Origin: Candidatus Coproplasma stercoravium
GTDB taxonomy: Bacteria; Bacillota; Clostridia; Christensenellales; Borkfalkiaceae
Assembly (NCBI GenBank): GCA_018713165.1
Contig: DVFR01000021.1
Coordinates: 20,300-84,299, forward strand
DNA length: 64,000 nucleotides
Direction: 5' to 3'
In this document: piece by piece, positions 52,805 through 62,989 of the stretch
How positions within the stretch are numbered: the stretch's first letter is position 1
Layout: each line of letters begins with the position of its first letter
The notes under the pieces: model-generated
Seen by the model: only the letters and a program-made list of their open reading frames with translations
What the model was told of the DNA's origin: nothing
Databases searched by the model: none
Translations under genes and position numbers: made by a program

Positions 52805-53956
52805 TTACTTTACAAGCTCGTTGACGAGCGTTTCAAGCTCGGGCGCGTTTTCCTCGGAGAAGGCCGCGCGAACCTTTACGGTCTGGCCGATAAAGTTCAA
52901 ATCTTTGCACCCCGAGAGTCTTTCGCGCATGAGCTTTGCCGAAATGGGCGCCCAAGTTCCGTTTTCGATGAAGGCAACCGTCCTCGAACGGAAGTTGCGC
53001 TCTGCAAGACAATCGATAAATTCACGCATGCAGGGGAAAATTTCGGCATTGTAAGTTACCGAAGCGAGCACGAGCTTGCTGCACATGAACGCGTCGGCAA
53101 CGCACTTCGCGCGGTCGGCACGCGCCAAATCGGCAACGATGACCTCCTTGCCCGCCTTTTTAAGCATATCCGCAAGCATTTCCGCAACAGCCTTTGTGTG
53201 ACCGTAAACGGAGGCATATGCCACCATTATCGCGTCCTTTTCGGGTCTGTACGACGACCATGTGTCGTAGAGCCCTATATAGTGCGAAAGGTCGCCTTCA
53301 AGCACGGGGCCGTGCAGAGGGCAGATTTTTTTGACGTCGAGCGCAGAGAGCTTTTTAAGAAGCGACTGCACCTGCGCGCCGTATTTTCCGACAATGCCGA
53401 TATAGTAGCGCCTCGCCTCGTCGTCCCAGGGCTGGTCGACGTCGAGCGCGCCGAATTTGCCGAAGCCGTCGGCTGAGAACACAACTTTGGAATGCTCGTC
53501 GTAGGAAACCATTACTTCGGGCCAGTGCACGAGGGGCGCCATAACAAACCTTAAAGAGTGTTTGCCGAGTTTGAGAACGCTGCCCTCGTCGACCTTCACG
53601 GTATTGGTTACGTCGAAGCCGAAATATTCCTTTATCATGACGAAGGTTTTGGCGTTGCCGACAACCTGAACGTTGGGATATACCTTTAAAAAGTTTTGTA
53701 TGTTTGCCGAGTGGTCGGGCTCCATGTGGTGAATCACGAGATAGTCGGGCTGCCTGCCGCCGAGCACCTCTTTGACCTCGTTCAGCCACTGCTCGCCGAA
53801 ATGCGCGTCGGCCGTGTCGAGTACGGCAACCTTTTCGTCGAGAATGACGTAGGAGTTGTACGATATGCCGTCGGGCACTTTGTACATACCCTCAAAAAGG
53901 TCGATAGAATGGTCGTTAATGCCTATGCAATAGATGTTGTTTTCTACTTTGAACAT
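52805..53956 (-). CDS. Flavodiiron protein (FprA-type A-type flavoprotein)
   Basis: 383 residues. The metallo-beta-lactamase-like domain has the diiron motif HHMEPDHSAN (about 77-86), with LVHWPEVMV and CPLHGPVL supplying further ligands. A flavodoxin domain follows (about 243-383, VAYASVYGHTKAVAE). Such proteins reduce oxygen to water or NO to N2O in anaerobes. There is no fused rubredoxin, so electrons must come from a separate donor. It has its own strong promoter. Confidence 0.93.
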   Translation of the reverse strand: MFKVENNIYCIGINDHSIDLFEGMYKVPDGISYNSYVILDEKVAVLDTADAHFGEQWLNEVKEVLGGRQPDYLVIHHMEPDHSANIQNFLKVYPNVQVVGNAKTFVMIKEYFGFDVTNTVKVDEGSVLKLGKHSLRFVMAPLVHWPEVMVSYDEHSKVVFSADGFGKFGALDVDQPWDDEARRYYIGIVGKYGAQVQSLLKKLSALDVKKICPLHGPVLEGDLSHYIGLYDTWSSYRPEKDAIMVAYASVYGHTKAVAEMLADMLKKAGKEVIVADLARADRAKCVADAFMCSKLVLASVTYNAEIFPCMREFIDCLAERNFRSRTVAFIENGTWAPISAKLMRERLSGCKDLNFIGQTVKVRAAFSEENAPELETLVNELVK

Positions 53957-53996
53957 AAAATTTATACTTTTATCCTCTGAAAATTTTTACACAGAT

Positions 53997-54025
53997 ATTA
54001 TATATATTGCGCGTAAAGTTGTCAA
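53997..54025 (-). promoter_or_regulatory. Flavodiiron gene promoter
   Basis: TTGACA (54025-54020), 17 bp, TATAAT (54002-53997) on the minus strand. Confidence 0.8.
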
Positions 54026-54049
54026 TTTTTTGGCGGCCGGTAAGTTGAA

Positions 54050-54076
54050 GCGGCGGGCAAAAAATTTGCCCGCCGC
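54050..54076 (-). terminator. Hairpin after proA
   Basis: A 12-bp perfect stem (GCGGCGGGCAAA) with an AAA loop, 17 bp past the proA stop. The T-run is weak. Confidence 0.55.
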
Positions 54077-54093
54077 CTCTTATTGAAATACAG

Positions 54094-55356
54094 TTATTTT
54101 CGTATCTGTCCGTTTCCGCGTACCACGTATTTATACGTCGTGAGCTCTTTGAGCCCCATCGGCCCGCGCGCGTGCAGTTTTTGGGTGGAAATGCCCATTT
54201 CGCAGCCGAGGCCGAACTCGCCGCCGTCGGTAAACCGCGTCGAGGCGTTTACATACACCGCCGCGCTGTCGACGTTTCCGACGAAATATTCTGCCGCCGC
54301 CTCATCGTTCGTTATAATACAGTCGCTGTGCGCGGTAGAATGTACGGCGATGTGCTCCACCGCCTCCTGCAGCGACGAAACGACCTTCACCGCCATTATA
54401 TAGTCGAGAAATTCCGTATCGAAGTCGCCCCCGCCCGCGGGAACGCAGTTCTCGCGCCCGCCGAGAACGGAATACGCTCTTTCGTCGAGCTTTAAAAGCA
54501 CGGGGTTGACTTTGCGCCCTTTGACGAGCCGCTCCCAAAGTTTCGGCAAAAAGCTCTCCGCAACATCGGCGTGCACGAGGCAGACCTCCATTGCATTGCA
54601 AACCGAAGGACGGCTGGTTTTTGCATTTTCGATTATATTGAGCGCCATATCTTCGTCCGCCGCCCCGTCTACGTACACGTGGCAGATTCCCGTACCCGTC
54701 TGTATGCAGGGCACTTTGGCGTTCTGCACGCAGGCGTTTATAAGCCCTGCGCCTCCGCGCGGAATGAGCAGGTCTACAAGCCCCGTCGCCGTCATAATGT
54801 CGGCCGAGCTCTGCCTCGACGTGTCCTCCACGAGGCTGACGAGTTCGGGCGCAAGCCCCGCGCGCCCAAGCCCCCTGCGCATAGCCGCAACTATTGCTTT
54901 TGCAGAGTTGTACGCCTCTCTTCCTATCCTCAGAACGCAGGCGTTTCCGCTCTTGACGCACAGCGCCGCCGCGTCGGAGGTTACGTTGGGGCGGCTCTCG
55001 TAAATTATAGCCACCACGCCGAGGGGCACGCTTATTTTGTTTACCACTATTCCGCTCGGGCGCACAACCGTGTCGAGCACGACCCCCACGGGGTCGGGAA
55101 GCGCCGCAACCTGGCGTATGCCCTCCGCCATTGCCTCTATTCTCTTTTTGTCGAGGCGGAGCCTGTCTGTCATCACTTCGGAAATTTTGCCGCGCGCCGC
55201 CTCCACGTCCTCAGAATTTGCCGCAAGTATCTCCCCGGAAGAGCAGACGAGCTCCTCCGCCATGGCAAGGAGCGCCGCGTTCTTTTTTTGCGTACCGGCG
55301 AGCGCCGCCTGTGCCTTTACCCCGTTGGCTTCAACCAGAATTTCACGCGTGGTCAT
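54094..55356 (-). CDS. proA: Glutamate-5-semialdehyde dehydrogenase (gamma-glutamyl phosphate reductase)
   Basis: A 420-residue aldehyde-dehydrogenase-fold enzyme reducing glutamyl phosphate with NADPH in proline synthesis. The catalytic cysteine lies in [15 protein letters not shown] (SVCNA), and [13 protein letters not shown] and [11 protein letters not shown] are typical ProA segments. The start overlaps the proB stop by one base. The gene pair ends in a hairpin. Confidence 0.96.
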   Translation of the reverse strand: MTTREILVEANGVKAQAALAGTQKKNAALLAMAEELVCSSGEILAANSEDVEAARGKISEVMTDRLRLDKKRIEAMAEGIRQVAALPDPVGVVLDTVVRPSGIVVNKISVPLGVVAIIYESRPNVTSDAAALCVKSGNACVLRIGREAYNSAKAIVAAMRRGLGRAGLAPELVSLVEDTSRQSSADIMTATGLVDLLIPRGGAGLINACVQNAKVPCIQTGTGICHVYVDGAADEDMALNIIENAKTSRPSVCNAMEVCLVHADVAESFLPKLWERLVKGRKVNPVLLKLDERAYSVLGGRENCVPAGGGDFDTEFLDYIMAVKVVSSLQEAVEHIAVHSTAHSDCIITNDEAAAEYFVGNVDSAAVYVNASTRFTDGGEFGLGCEMGISTQKLHARGPMGLKELTTYKYVVRGNGQIRK

Positions 55357-56123
55357 TATCTTTTACCTATAAAGCGCGTGCCCGCGTCCTTACCTTCACA
55401 TATATCGTACAGCACGTCGGGGTTATCGCCCCTCGCTATTATCATATCTATGCCGCTCGCCGTGCAAATCTCCGCGGCGTGAATTTTGGTCGCCATTCCG
55501 CCCGTGCCGAGGGAAGAGCCCGCGCCGCCCGCAAGCGAGCGTATTTTATCGTCGATTTCATCCACCTGCGGAATTAGCCGCGCCGCTTTGTCCTTTTTGG
55601 GGTCGGCGGAATACAACCCGTCGATATCGGTGAGCAAAACGAGCAGGTCTGCGCCCGAATTTACGGCGACGATTGCCGCGAGGGTATCGTTGTCGCCGAC
55701 GGCTATCTCCGCCGTTGCAACGGTATCGTTTTCGTTGATTATGGGGAGTGCGCCGAGTTCGAGAAGCCTCTCCAGCGTGTTCACGAAGTGCGTGCGCCTC
55801 AGCCCGTTTTCGATATCGTCGCCCGTGATTAAAATCTGCGCGACGGTGTGGTTGTATTCGGAAAAGAGCCTGTCGTAGGTGTACATGAGCTCGCACTGAC
55901 CGACCGCCGCCGCTGCCTGTTTGGTGGGCATATCGGAGGGGCGGCACGCAAGATTGAGTTTACCGACCCCCATGCCTATCGCACCCGAGGACACGAGAAT
56001 AATCTCGTTCCCCGCGTTTTTTAAATCGCTTATCACCCTGCACAGCCATTCCACCCTGCGGATATTGAGTTTGCCCGAGCCGTGCGCCAGCGTTGACGTT
56101 CCGACTTTTATCACAAGACGCAT
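55356..56123 (-). CDS. proB: Glutamate 5-kinase (short form, no PUA domain)
   Basis: A 255-residue amino-acid kinase starting [20 protein letters not shown]. It includes [26 protein letters not shown] and [12 protein letters not shown], all ProB signatures. The C-terminal PUA domain of about 100 residues found in many ProB proteins is absent. GAGGTG lies before the ATG at 56123; the frame to 56237 covers the promoter. Confidence 0.95.
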   Translation of the reverse strand: MRLVIKVGTSTLAHGSGKLNIRRVEWLCRVISDLKNAGNEIILVSSGAIGMGVGKLNLACRPSDMPTKQAAAAVGQCELMYTYDRLFSEYNHTVAQILITGDDIENGLRRTHFVNTLERLLELGALPIINENDTVATAEIAVGDNDTLAAIVAVNSGADLLVLLTDIDGLYSADPKKDKAARLIPQVDEIDDKIRSLAGGAGSSLGTGGMATKIHAAEICTASGIDMIIARGDNPDVLYDICEGKDAGTRFIGKR

Positions 56124-56142
56124 AACATTCACCTCAAAGATT

Positions 56143-56171
56143 ATTTTATAATATTTAAGCAGTTTAGTCAA
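56143..56171 (-). promoter_or_regulatory. proBA promoter
   Basis: TTGACT (56171-56166), 17 bp, TAAAAT (56148-56143) on the minus strand. Confidence 0.7.
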
Positions 56172-56253
56172 CTGAATTAATAAAGCGCGCCCGCAATGCT
56201 TCCGCTTTTCCCTTATGCAAAATAAAACCGTCGGCAAAGCAAACTAAAAAGTG

Positions 56254-56285
56254 ACGGGACCGCCCCAAAGGCAGTCCCGCCGCAA
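56254..56285 (-). terminator. gdhA terminator
   Basis: A CGGGACTGCC / GCGGTCCCG hairpin on the minus strand followed by TCACTTTTT. Confidence 0.6.
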
Positions 56286-56321
56286 TTTTAAACAGAGAGC
56301 ATTAAGCTGTGTGAACTTGAA

Positions 56322-57689
<1,368 letters not shown>

Positions 57690-57705
57690 TTATTTGAATG
57701 AAGCA

Positions 57706-57734
57706 ATTATAACATACGCTTAACGTTTTGCCAA
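57706..57734 (-). promoter_or_regulatory. gdhA promoter
   Basis: TTGGCA (57734-57729), 17 bp, TATAAT (57711-57706) on the minus strand. Confidence 0.65.
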
Positions 57735-57909
57735 ATTTTAAACCGCGTTTTGCTTATAACGATTTTTTATATTTGCTATAAGTTTTGCTAATAATTTATG
57801 ATTTTGGCGGCATTTTGCGCTTTTTAAGCCAAAATACCGCCATTCTATTCAAAAATATTGTTTTATACAAGATATAAGATTTACTTATTTTTGTGCGCAC
57901 TTTCACGCG

Positions 57910-58818
57910 TTATTTACCGAAATAAACGGCGTTTGCCGTGTTATAGAATATATCTTCGAGCTCCCTGTCCGTGAATACGCCCGAAAGCTTTATATAATCG
58001 GTAAGGTGCGCATATGTGTCGCGGCAGAGATTGGAGGGCATGTCGGTGCCGAACATCAGCCTGTCAGACCCCACCGCCCGCTTTGCCGTTTCAAGGTGCT
58101 CCACAGCCGTCGGATAAGGATAGGTTTCAGGCTGCTGGTTGGAGGCGAGCGAGGCGAGGTCGAAGTAAACGTTCGGGCGCGCCAGCTTTGAAAGCGCCCC
58201 TCCGAGAAGGGCAACGTCGGTGCGCTGGGGCGCGAGCAGATGGCATATAACGAAAGTTACCGACGGGTACTTCTCTGCGACGGCGGCAAGCGCGTCGACC
58301 TGCCAGCAGCAGTTGCGCGGACGGCCGATATCCATTACGACGGTAAGCCCGTTATCCGCGGCGTGACGGTAGCAGGCGTTCATGACCTCGCCGTCCAAGT
58401 CAATCGGCAGGTGATACGCCATGAGTCCCGAGCCGTTGCTGACCTCAAACTTTACGGCTTTGAAACCGAGCTCTTTGAACAGACGGCGCTTTACCTCCTC
58501 TGCCTTTGCGCAGAACGGGTCGTACGAGCCCGCGCCGATAAGACGGTTCGGGTATTTTTTCACCGCCTCGGCGGTGTATTCGTTCTGGAAGCCGAAGAAC
58601 TGTCCCTGCAAAAGCACGGCCTTTTCAACGCCGTTCCCGTCCATTACCGATATCATATCGTCGGCGGTAAAACTTCCGCCGAATTTTTCGGGTATCATCT
58701 GAAACTCGCTGCCGTCGGCATAGCGAGCCCTCCCCCCGCCGACTCCGCGCAGCTCCCCGCGCGAGGTGAAACCTGCAATATACTGCACGACATGCGCGTG
58801 CGCGTCGATTATCTTCAT
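57910..58818 (-). CDS. Amidohydrolase-family protein (amidohydrolase 2 type)
   Basis: A 302-residue TIM-barrel hydrolase. Metal-site features are the N-terminal DAHAH (6-10), VICHLLAPQ mid-protein (about 191-199) and FGTDMPSN (about 257-264) with the late aspartate. The group includes hydrolases and decarboxylases acting on small acids, so the exact reaction is open. AAGGAG precedes the ATG. It is monocistronic and divergent from the amidase-like gene. Confidence 0.82.
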   Translation of the reverse strand: MKIIDAHAHVVQYIAGFTSRGELRGVGGGRARYADGSEFQMIPEKFGGSFTADDMISVMDGNGVEKAVLLQGQFFGFQNEYTAEAVKKYPNRLIGAGSYDPFCAKAEEVKRRLFKELGFKAVKFEVSNGSGLMAYHLPIDLDGEVMNACYRHAADNGLTVVMDIGRPRNCCWQVDALAAVAEKYPSVTFVICHLLAPQRTDVALLGGALSKLARPNVYFDLASLASNQQPETYPYPTAVEHLETAKRAVGSDRLMFGTDMPSNLCRDTYAHLTDYIKLSGVFTDRELEDIFYNTANAVYFGK

Positions 58819-58850
58819 TACGCTCTCCTTTTTATTACGCTCTTTTAAAG

Positions 58851-58878
58851 ATTATAGCATATTTAAGCGCAGTAACAA
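58851..58878 (-). promoter_or_regulatory. Amidohydrolase gene promoter
   Basis: TTGTTA (58878-58873), 16 bp, TATAAT (58856-58851) on the minus strand. Confidence 0.6.
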
Positions 58879-58919
58879 GCCAACGAACGCAATAAAATTA
58901 AATTTCATAAAATATTGGT

Positions 58920-59408
58920 ATGAGAATTCTGGAATACGACAGGCAGGCGGCGTTTGAATATGCCAAAAAATGGGCGTTCAGGCGCAATCCGCGCTATTAT
59001 AACTTTAAAAAGATAGGCGGCGACTGCACAAACTTTGCCTCGCAGTGCATATATGCGGGCGCAAAAGTTATGAACTTTACGCCCACTTTCGGCTGGTATT
59101 ACATAAGCATAAATAACCGCGCTCCCGCATGGACGGGCGTGGAATACCTCTTCAATTTTCTGACAGGCAACGATGCAGAGGGCCCGTTCGCCGAAGAGAC
59201 CGCGCTGAACAAACTTGAAGTCGGCGATATCGTACAGCTTGGAACTGCGGCGGGAGATCTTTACCACTCCCCCGTCGTAGTTGCGGTAAGACAGGGGAGA
59301 ATTTACGTCGCCGCACACACATACGACGCATTTATGAAACCGCTGTCGTCCTACATATTTGCCCGCGCGAGGGGTATACATATTTTGGGAGTGCGCAAAA
59401 CCAAATGA
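58920..59408 (+). CDS. Putative amidase-domain protein (Amidase_6 type)
   Basis: 162 residues. C36 in GGDCTNFASQC and H116 in DLYHSPVVV form the Cys-His pair of the Amidase_6 (NlpC/P60-like) family common in Clostridia. AFEYAKKWAFRRNPRYYNF at the start is also typical. In larger relatives this domain hydrolyses cell-wall or peptide amides. No signal peptide is visible, and no ribosome site precedes the ATG, so the leader may be very short. Confidence 0.82.
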   Translation: MRILEYDRQAAFEYAKKWAFRRNPRYYNFKKIGGDCTNFASQCIYAGAKVMNFTPTFGWYYISINNRAPAWTGVEYLFNFLTGNDAEGPFAEETALNKLEVGDIVQLGTAAGDLYHSPVVVAVRQGRIYVAAHTYDAFMKPLSSYIFARARGIHILGVRKTK

Positions 59409-59735
59409 CGACAAGTATAACATAACCCGTCAAAAGGTTTTCCTTTTGGCGGCTTATTCTGCAACATGTTATGTTCTGTATCCCGCAAGCGGGAACTCCA
59501 CGGCATCATTCGGCTCGCGCCTTCACCCTCGAATCCCTCCATTCTCTGCGCAAAAAATATCCTGCCGAGAGGCTATTTCCTCTCGGCAGGATATGGCTTT
59601 AGAGGATAAAAATGCTACCTTGCCATTTGTCCCGCAAACTATGTGTATATTATAGCAAAGTTTGTAAATGCCGTCAATGATTTACTCGCCTGAGCATATA
59701 AAGAAAGCGAGCCGATTTTTTCGACCCGCTTTTAA
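59409..59735. other. Non-coding boundary region with hairpins and a tRNA-like fragment
   Basis: No gene is supported here. It holds an 11-bp hairpin (CCGTCAAAAGG, TTTT loop; 59427-59452) enclosed by AACATAAC/GTTATGTT. A segment near 59509-59555 includes CTCGAATCCCTCC and TTCTCTGCGCA and resembles the 3' end of a serine tRNA. The region separates housekeeping genes from a recombinase remnant. Confidence 0.4.
59557..59594 (-). terminator. Terminator downstream of the recombinase remnant
   Basis: A 16-bp perfect stem (ATATCCTGCCGAGAGG) with a 6-nt loop, followed on the minus strand by TTTTTTG. Confidence 0.75.
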
Positions 59736-60587
59736 CTACTCTACCACCTCGGTTACGCTCAATCCCCCTTTTAAGTAAATAACGATAGACTTGTCTTTCA
59801 TCACCCTTATAAGACCCACAAGACGCCGGATCATAATGTCATCGTATTGACTGAAACAGAGTTCCGTATTCGTCAGCGTTTCTCTGATTTCATCAATTTC
59901 GGCTTTAAGTCTTGGATTGGCAGCAATCTTTTCTCTTTTTGCTTCGAGCTGTTCTTGTAATATTGCAATCTTGTCATTCAGTTGTCGGATCACATCAATG
60001 TACTTACTTTTATCTCCCTCCGTGCTGTTCAGGTGCTGCACATTGTCATCGACCTGCTGCCTCAGATATCTTATCTGATTTTCCATTGTGTCGGATTCCA
60101 AAACATCGTCCTCTCCCGTCATGACGCACGAGAGATTAGAGATAATCATTTCCAAGACATCCTCTTTGTTTTCAAGCAGTCGCGTCAATCCTCGGCAAAT
60201 TGCGGCGTGCAATTTGGTTCCGTCCAAAGCCGGGGACTGTGTGCAGAATTTCTTTCCGTGCTCTACCCTGCTCAAACATCGCCAGACTTTTCTGCTTACG
60301 CCATTTTTCACCCAAGTCACTCTCTTATACGGGCTGCCGCATTCGCCGCAGACAAGCAGTTCTGAAAGTGCAAATTTTCCGCTGTACTTTCCGAGAGAGG
60401 TAATGCCTTTATCCGATGTCTGACGCTTACCTCTGCGACGAGCCATTTCGCGTTGCACTTTTTTGAACATTTCCGAACTGACGATAGGAACGTGATTGTT
60501 GGCAATAAAGTATTTAGCCATCTCGCCGCGGTTCTTTTTCACCTTTTTCGTTATACAGTTTTCGGTAAAGGTTTTTTGCAAAAGCAT
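59736..60587 (-). pseudogene. Large serine recombinase, C-terminal remnant
   Basis: 283 residues matching only the middle and C-terminal parts of a large serine recombinase. GEMAKYFIANNHVPIVSSEMF is the recombinase domain edge. A zinc ribbon (CGECGSPY ... WRC ... FC, about 78-113) and a long coiled coil (about 165-235) follow. The resolvase catalytic domain with its serine nucleophile and most of the recombinase domain (roughly 250 residues) are missing. Immediately upstream is unrelated intergenic DNA, so a deletion has removed the head. It cannot catalyse recombination alone. Confidence 0.85.
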
Positions 60588-60663
60588 ATAGTATAATTAT
60601 TTTTGCAGATAAAGTCAAGCAAATTCACCTCAGTTAATAAATTTTATGTGCCTCTCCACACAA

Positions 60664-60687
60664 AAAGGAGCGTTTGCACGCTCCTTT
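60664..60687 (-). terminator. dtxR-like gene terminator
   Basis: AAAGGAGCG / CGCTCCTTT hairpin with a 6-nt loop, followed on the minus strand by TTTTG. Confidence 0.75.
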
Positions 60688-60695
60688 CGTTGATG

Positions 60696-61067
60696 TTATT
60701 CAATAAATTGCTTAAACACTGTCATCATGTCATCCGATACGACATGTTCGATACGGCAAGCATTTTCTTCTGCAAGTTCGGGATTCGCCCCTATTTTACA
60801 GAGCGCCGCCGTCAGGATCTTATGCCGTTCATAGATGCCTTCTGCCTTTTTTCTGCCTGTATCCGTAAATTCTATATCTCCTGTTGCGACATCAATGGTG
60901 ATGTAGCCTTTCTTTTTCAGGAGATTGACACCGCGCGAAACGCTGGATTTTACATAGCCGAGTTCATCGCACACGTCCACCGCACGGACATTTGCCTTTT
61001 TGCAGTGAAGCAGCAGGATTGTTTCAAGATACATTTCTTCCGATTCTCGTGTTCTTTTAACGGCCAT
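60696..61067 (-). CDS. DtxR/MntR-family metal-dependent repressor
   Basis: 123 residues from the ATG at 61067. A winged-helix domain (VRAVDVCDELGYVKSSVSRGVNLLKKKGYI split by function) is followed by a metal-binding and dimerisation region with ERHKILTAAL, EENACRIEHVVSDD; H79-like and E/C/H residues fit the MntR/IdeR metal sites. There is no SH3 domain, as in MntR-type proteins. It has its own promoter and a terminator on each side, and lies directly after an ABC exporter pair that it may regulate. Confidence 0.9.
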   Translation of the reverse strand: MAVKRTRESEEMYLETILLLHCKKANVRAVDVCDELGYVKSSVSRGVNLLKKKGYITIDVATGDIEFTDTGRKKAEGIYERHKILTAALCKIGANPELAEENACRIEHVVSDDMMTVFKQFIE

Positions 61068-61101
61068 GTATGTTTCCCCCTTTTTCTCATCGTTTTTATT
61101 T

Positions 61102-61130
61102 ATTATAGTCGATTTATAGCGCAAAGTAAA
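61102..61130 (-). promoter_or_regulatory. dtxR-like gene promoter
   Basis: TTTACT (61130-61125), 17 bp, TATAAT (61107-61102) on the minus strand. Confidence 0.65.
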
Positions 61131-61177
61131 GAAAAATAGTCTGCTAACTTTCTCGTTCAACAATAAACTGACGATAT

Positions 61178-61217
61178 AAATAATAAATGCGCGGTGCTTG
61201 CCGCGCATTTATTATTT
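61178..61217 (-). terminator. Terminator after the ABC transporter pair
   Basis: A 17-bp perfect stem (AAATAATAAATGCGCGG) with a 6-nt loop, just past the stop of the first ABC gene. Confidence 0.75.
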
Positions 61218-61234
61218 CCCGGAACCATTTTCGG

Positions 61235-62986
61235 CTATACATTTTGCGTTGCTCCGCCGAGTTTCCAGCCCACAGACTTCTCGCGCATGGCAATAAATTC
61301 GGCATACTTGCCCTGCTTTTTGAGAAGCTCTTTATGCGTACCCTCTTCGACGATTCTGCCGCCGTCGAGTACGATAATTTTGTCTGCGTGGCGCACCGTC
61401 TTTAACCTATGCGCGATCATGATGACCGTTTTTGACTTCGTCAGCTCCTGAATAGCGTTTTGCAGCATCCATTCGTTTTCGGGATCGACGTTCGCCGTAG
61501 CCTCGTCCAAAATAATCACGGGGCTGTCTTTGATGATGGCGCGGGCTATGGAGATGCGCTGTTTCTCACCGCCCGAAATGCTCGCACCGCCCTCGCCGAT
61601 GACCGTATCGTACCCGTCGGGCAGCGCGGAGATAAAGTCGTGACAGCACGCCTTTTTCGCCGCCTCTATCACTTCCTCCATACTCGCGTCCGGCTTGCCG
61701 AAACGGATGTTGTTCGCAATCGTATCATTGAATAGGTACACATTCTGGAACACCATGCTGTAATTTTTAAGCAAACTATCCAGTTTATAGTCGCGCACGT
61801 CGTGTCCGCCGAGGGAGATACTCCCCTTATCCACATCCCAAAACCGCATGATAAGGTTACACAGTGTCGTTTTGCCGCTGCCTGAACCGCCGACAATGGC
61901 GAGCGAGGAGCGCACGGGAATATCCACCGTAACTCCGTCGATGATCTTACGCTTGTCGTAGGAGAAATCTACATTGCGCACGGCAATATCCGTCTTTGCG
62001 GGCGTTATCTCCTTGCCGTTTATGTCCATGACAGGCAGGTTCATCGCCGCCTCGATTTTATCTATGCTGTTTGCCGCCACGCGCAGCAGCGCGGACATAT
62101 TGCCGCCCGAATCGAGGTCGTTGAACACCATAAAGGAGGCGATGCAGGCGACGAGCGCCGTAAACAACGGCATGGAAAGCTGCGTGTAGAGCCATACCGA
62201 CACCGCGATTATCGCCACACCCGCAAGTTTGACGGCAACACCCTGCAGTGCCATAAACGGGATATAGTTCTTTTCGAGCGCGTAGTTGACGTCCCTGTCC
62301 TCTTTGATGGCGGATGTTACCTTTTTGTTGGCCTTGCCCGTCAGATTATACGACTTGATGACCGCGATGCCCTGCACATATTCAAGCACCGCCTCCACCG
62401 CTTTGTCGCCCGAAACAGTCTTTCTGTCCGAGTTTTTTTCTCCCGCCTTATGCAGGAAATGATTGATGACGAGGAAAAGAACAAATCCACAAGCGGCGAC
62501 AAGCCCTATACGCCAGTCGAACACTAACAGAGCAACCGTGATGACGAGCGCCATAAACAGCCCTTTGGTGGTAAGGAGCAGACAGCGCGTAAGCGTATCC
62601 TGCAACGACTCCGCCGTGTTGGTCGCGGTGTTTGCAATTTGTCCGAGGTTGTGCTCGTTGAAATACCCCATCGGTGCGTATTTGAGCTTGTCGGCGATGC
62701 GGATACGCGCGTTCGCCGCGATGGTATAGCCCGCATACGTCAGAAACTGCGTAGAGAAGTAGTTACAGACGGCGGCGAGCAGCACGCCTCCGCCCACGAT
62801 GCCGAACGCCGACCAAACCGTGGATATGGTTGCCGTGCCCTCTATCATATTTTGCAGAGCGTACGCCGTTGCAAGGAGTGAAAACGCGGTAAATATCGAC
62901 TGCAACAGCCCGAATACGAGCGCAATTATCATGTGTTTGCGCTGTTTGCCTGCAAATTTTATAAACTTCAACAGATATTTGAACAT
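61235..62986 (-). CDS. ABC exporter half-transporter (fused permease-ATPase)
   Basis: 583 residues. About six membrane helices (about 15-310) are fused to an NBD with Walker A GGSGSGKTT, signature SGGEKQR, Walker B VIILDEATANVD and H-loop IAHRLKT. It is one half of a heterodimer with the gene upstream (3-bp gap; its ribosome site GGAGG lies inside that gene). Exporter-type pairs next to DtxR-family repressors include siderophore importers such as YbtPQ, but drug or peptide export is equally possible. Confidence 0.9.
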   Translation of the reverse strand: MFKYLLKFIKFAGKQRKHMIIALVFGLLQSIFTAFSLLATAYALQNMIEGTATISTVWSAFGIVGGGVLLAAVCNYFSTQFLTYAGYTIAANARIRIADKLKYAPMGYFNEHNLGQIANTATNTAESLQDTLTRCLLLTTKGLFMALVITVALLVFDWRIGLVAACGFVLFLVINHFLHKAGEKNSDRKTVSGDKAVEAVLEYVQGIAVIKSYNLTGKANKKVTSAIKEDRDVNYALEKNYIPFMALQGVAVKLAGVAIIAVSVWLYTQLSMPLFTALVACIASFMVFNDLDSGGNMSALLRVAANSIDKIEAAMNLPVMDINGKEITPAKTDIAVRNVDFSYDKRKIIDGVTVDIPVRSSLAIVGGSGSGKTTLCNLIMRFWDVDKGSISLGGHDVRDYKLDSLLKNYSMVFQNVYLFNDTIANNIRFGKPDASMEEVIEAAKKACCHDFISALPDGYDTVIGEGGASISGGEKQRISIARAIIKDSPVIILDEATANVDPENEWMLQNAIQELTKSKTVIMIAHRLKTVRHADKIIVLDGGRIVEEGTHKELLKKQGKYAEFIAMREKSVGWKLGGATQNV

Positions 62987-62989
62987 AGT

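Noticed and set aside
60624..61067. Missing catalytic domain of the serine recombinase upstream of the remnant
   Set aside because: All six frames there are occupied by intergenic signals and the DtxR-like gene. No resolvase motif is present, so the remnant is truly truncated.
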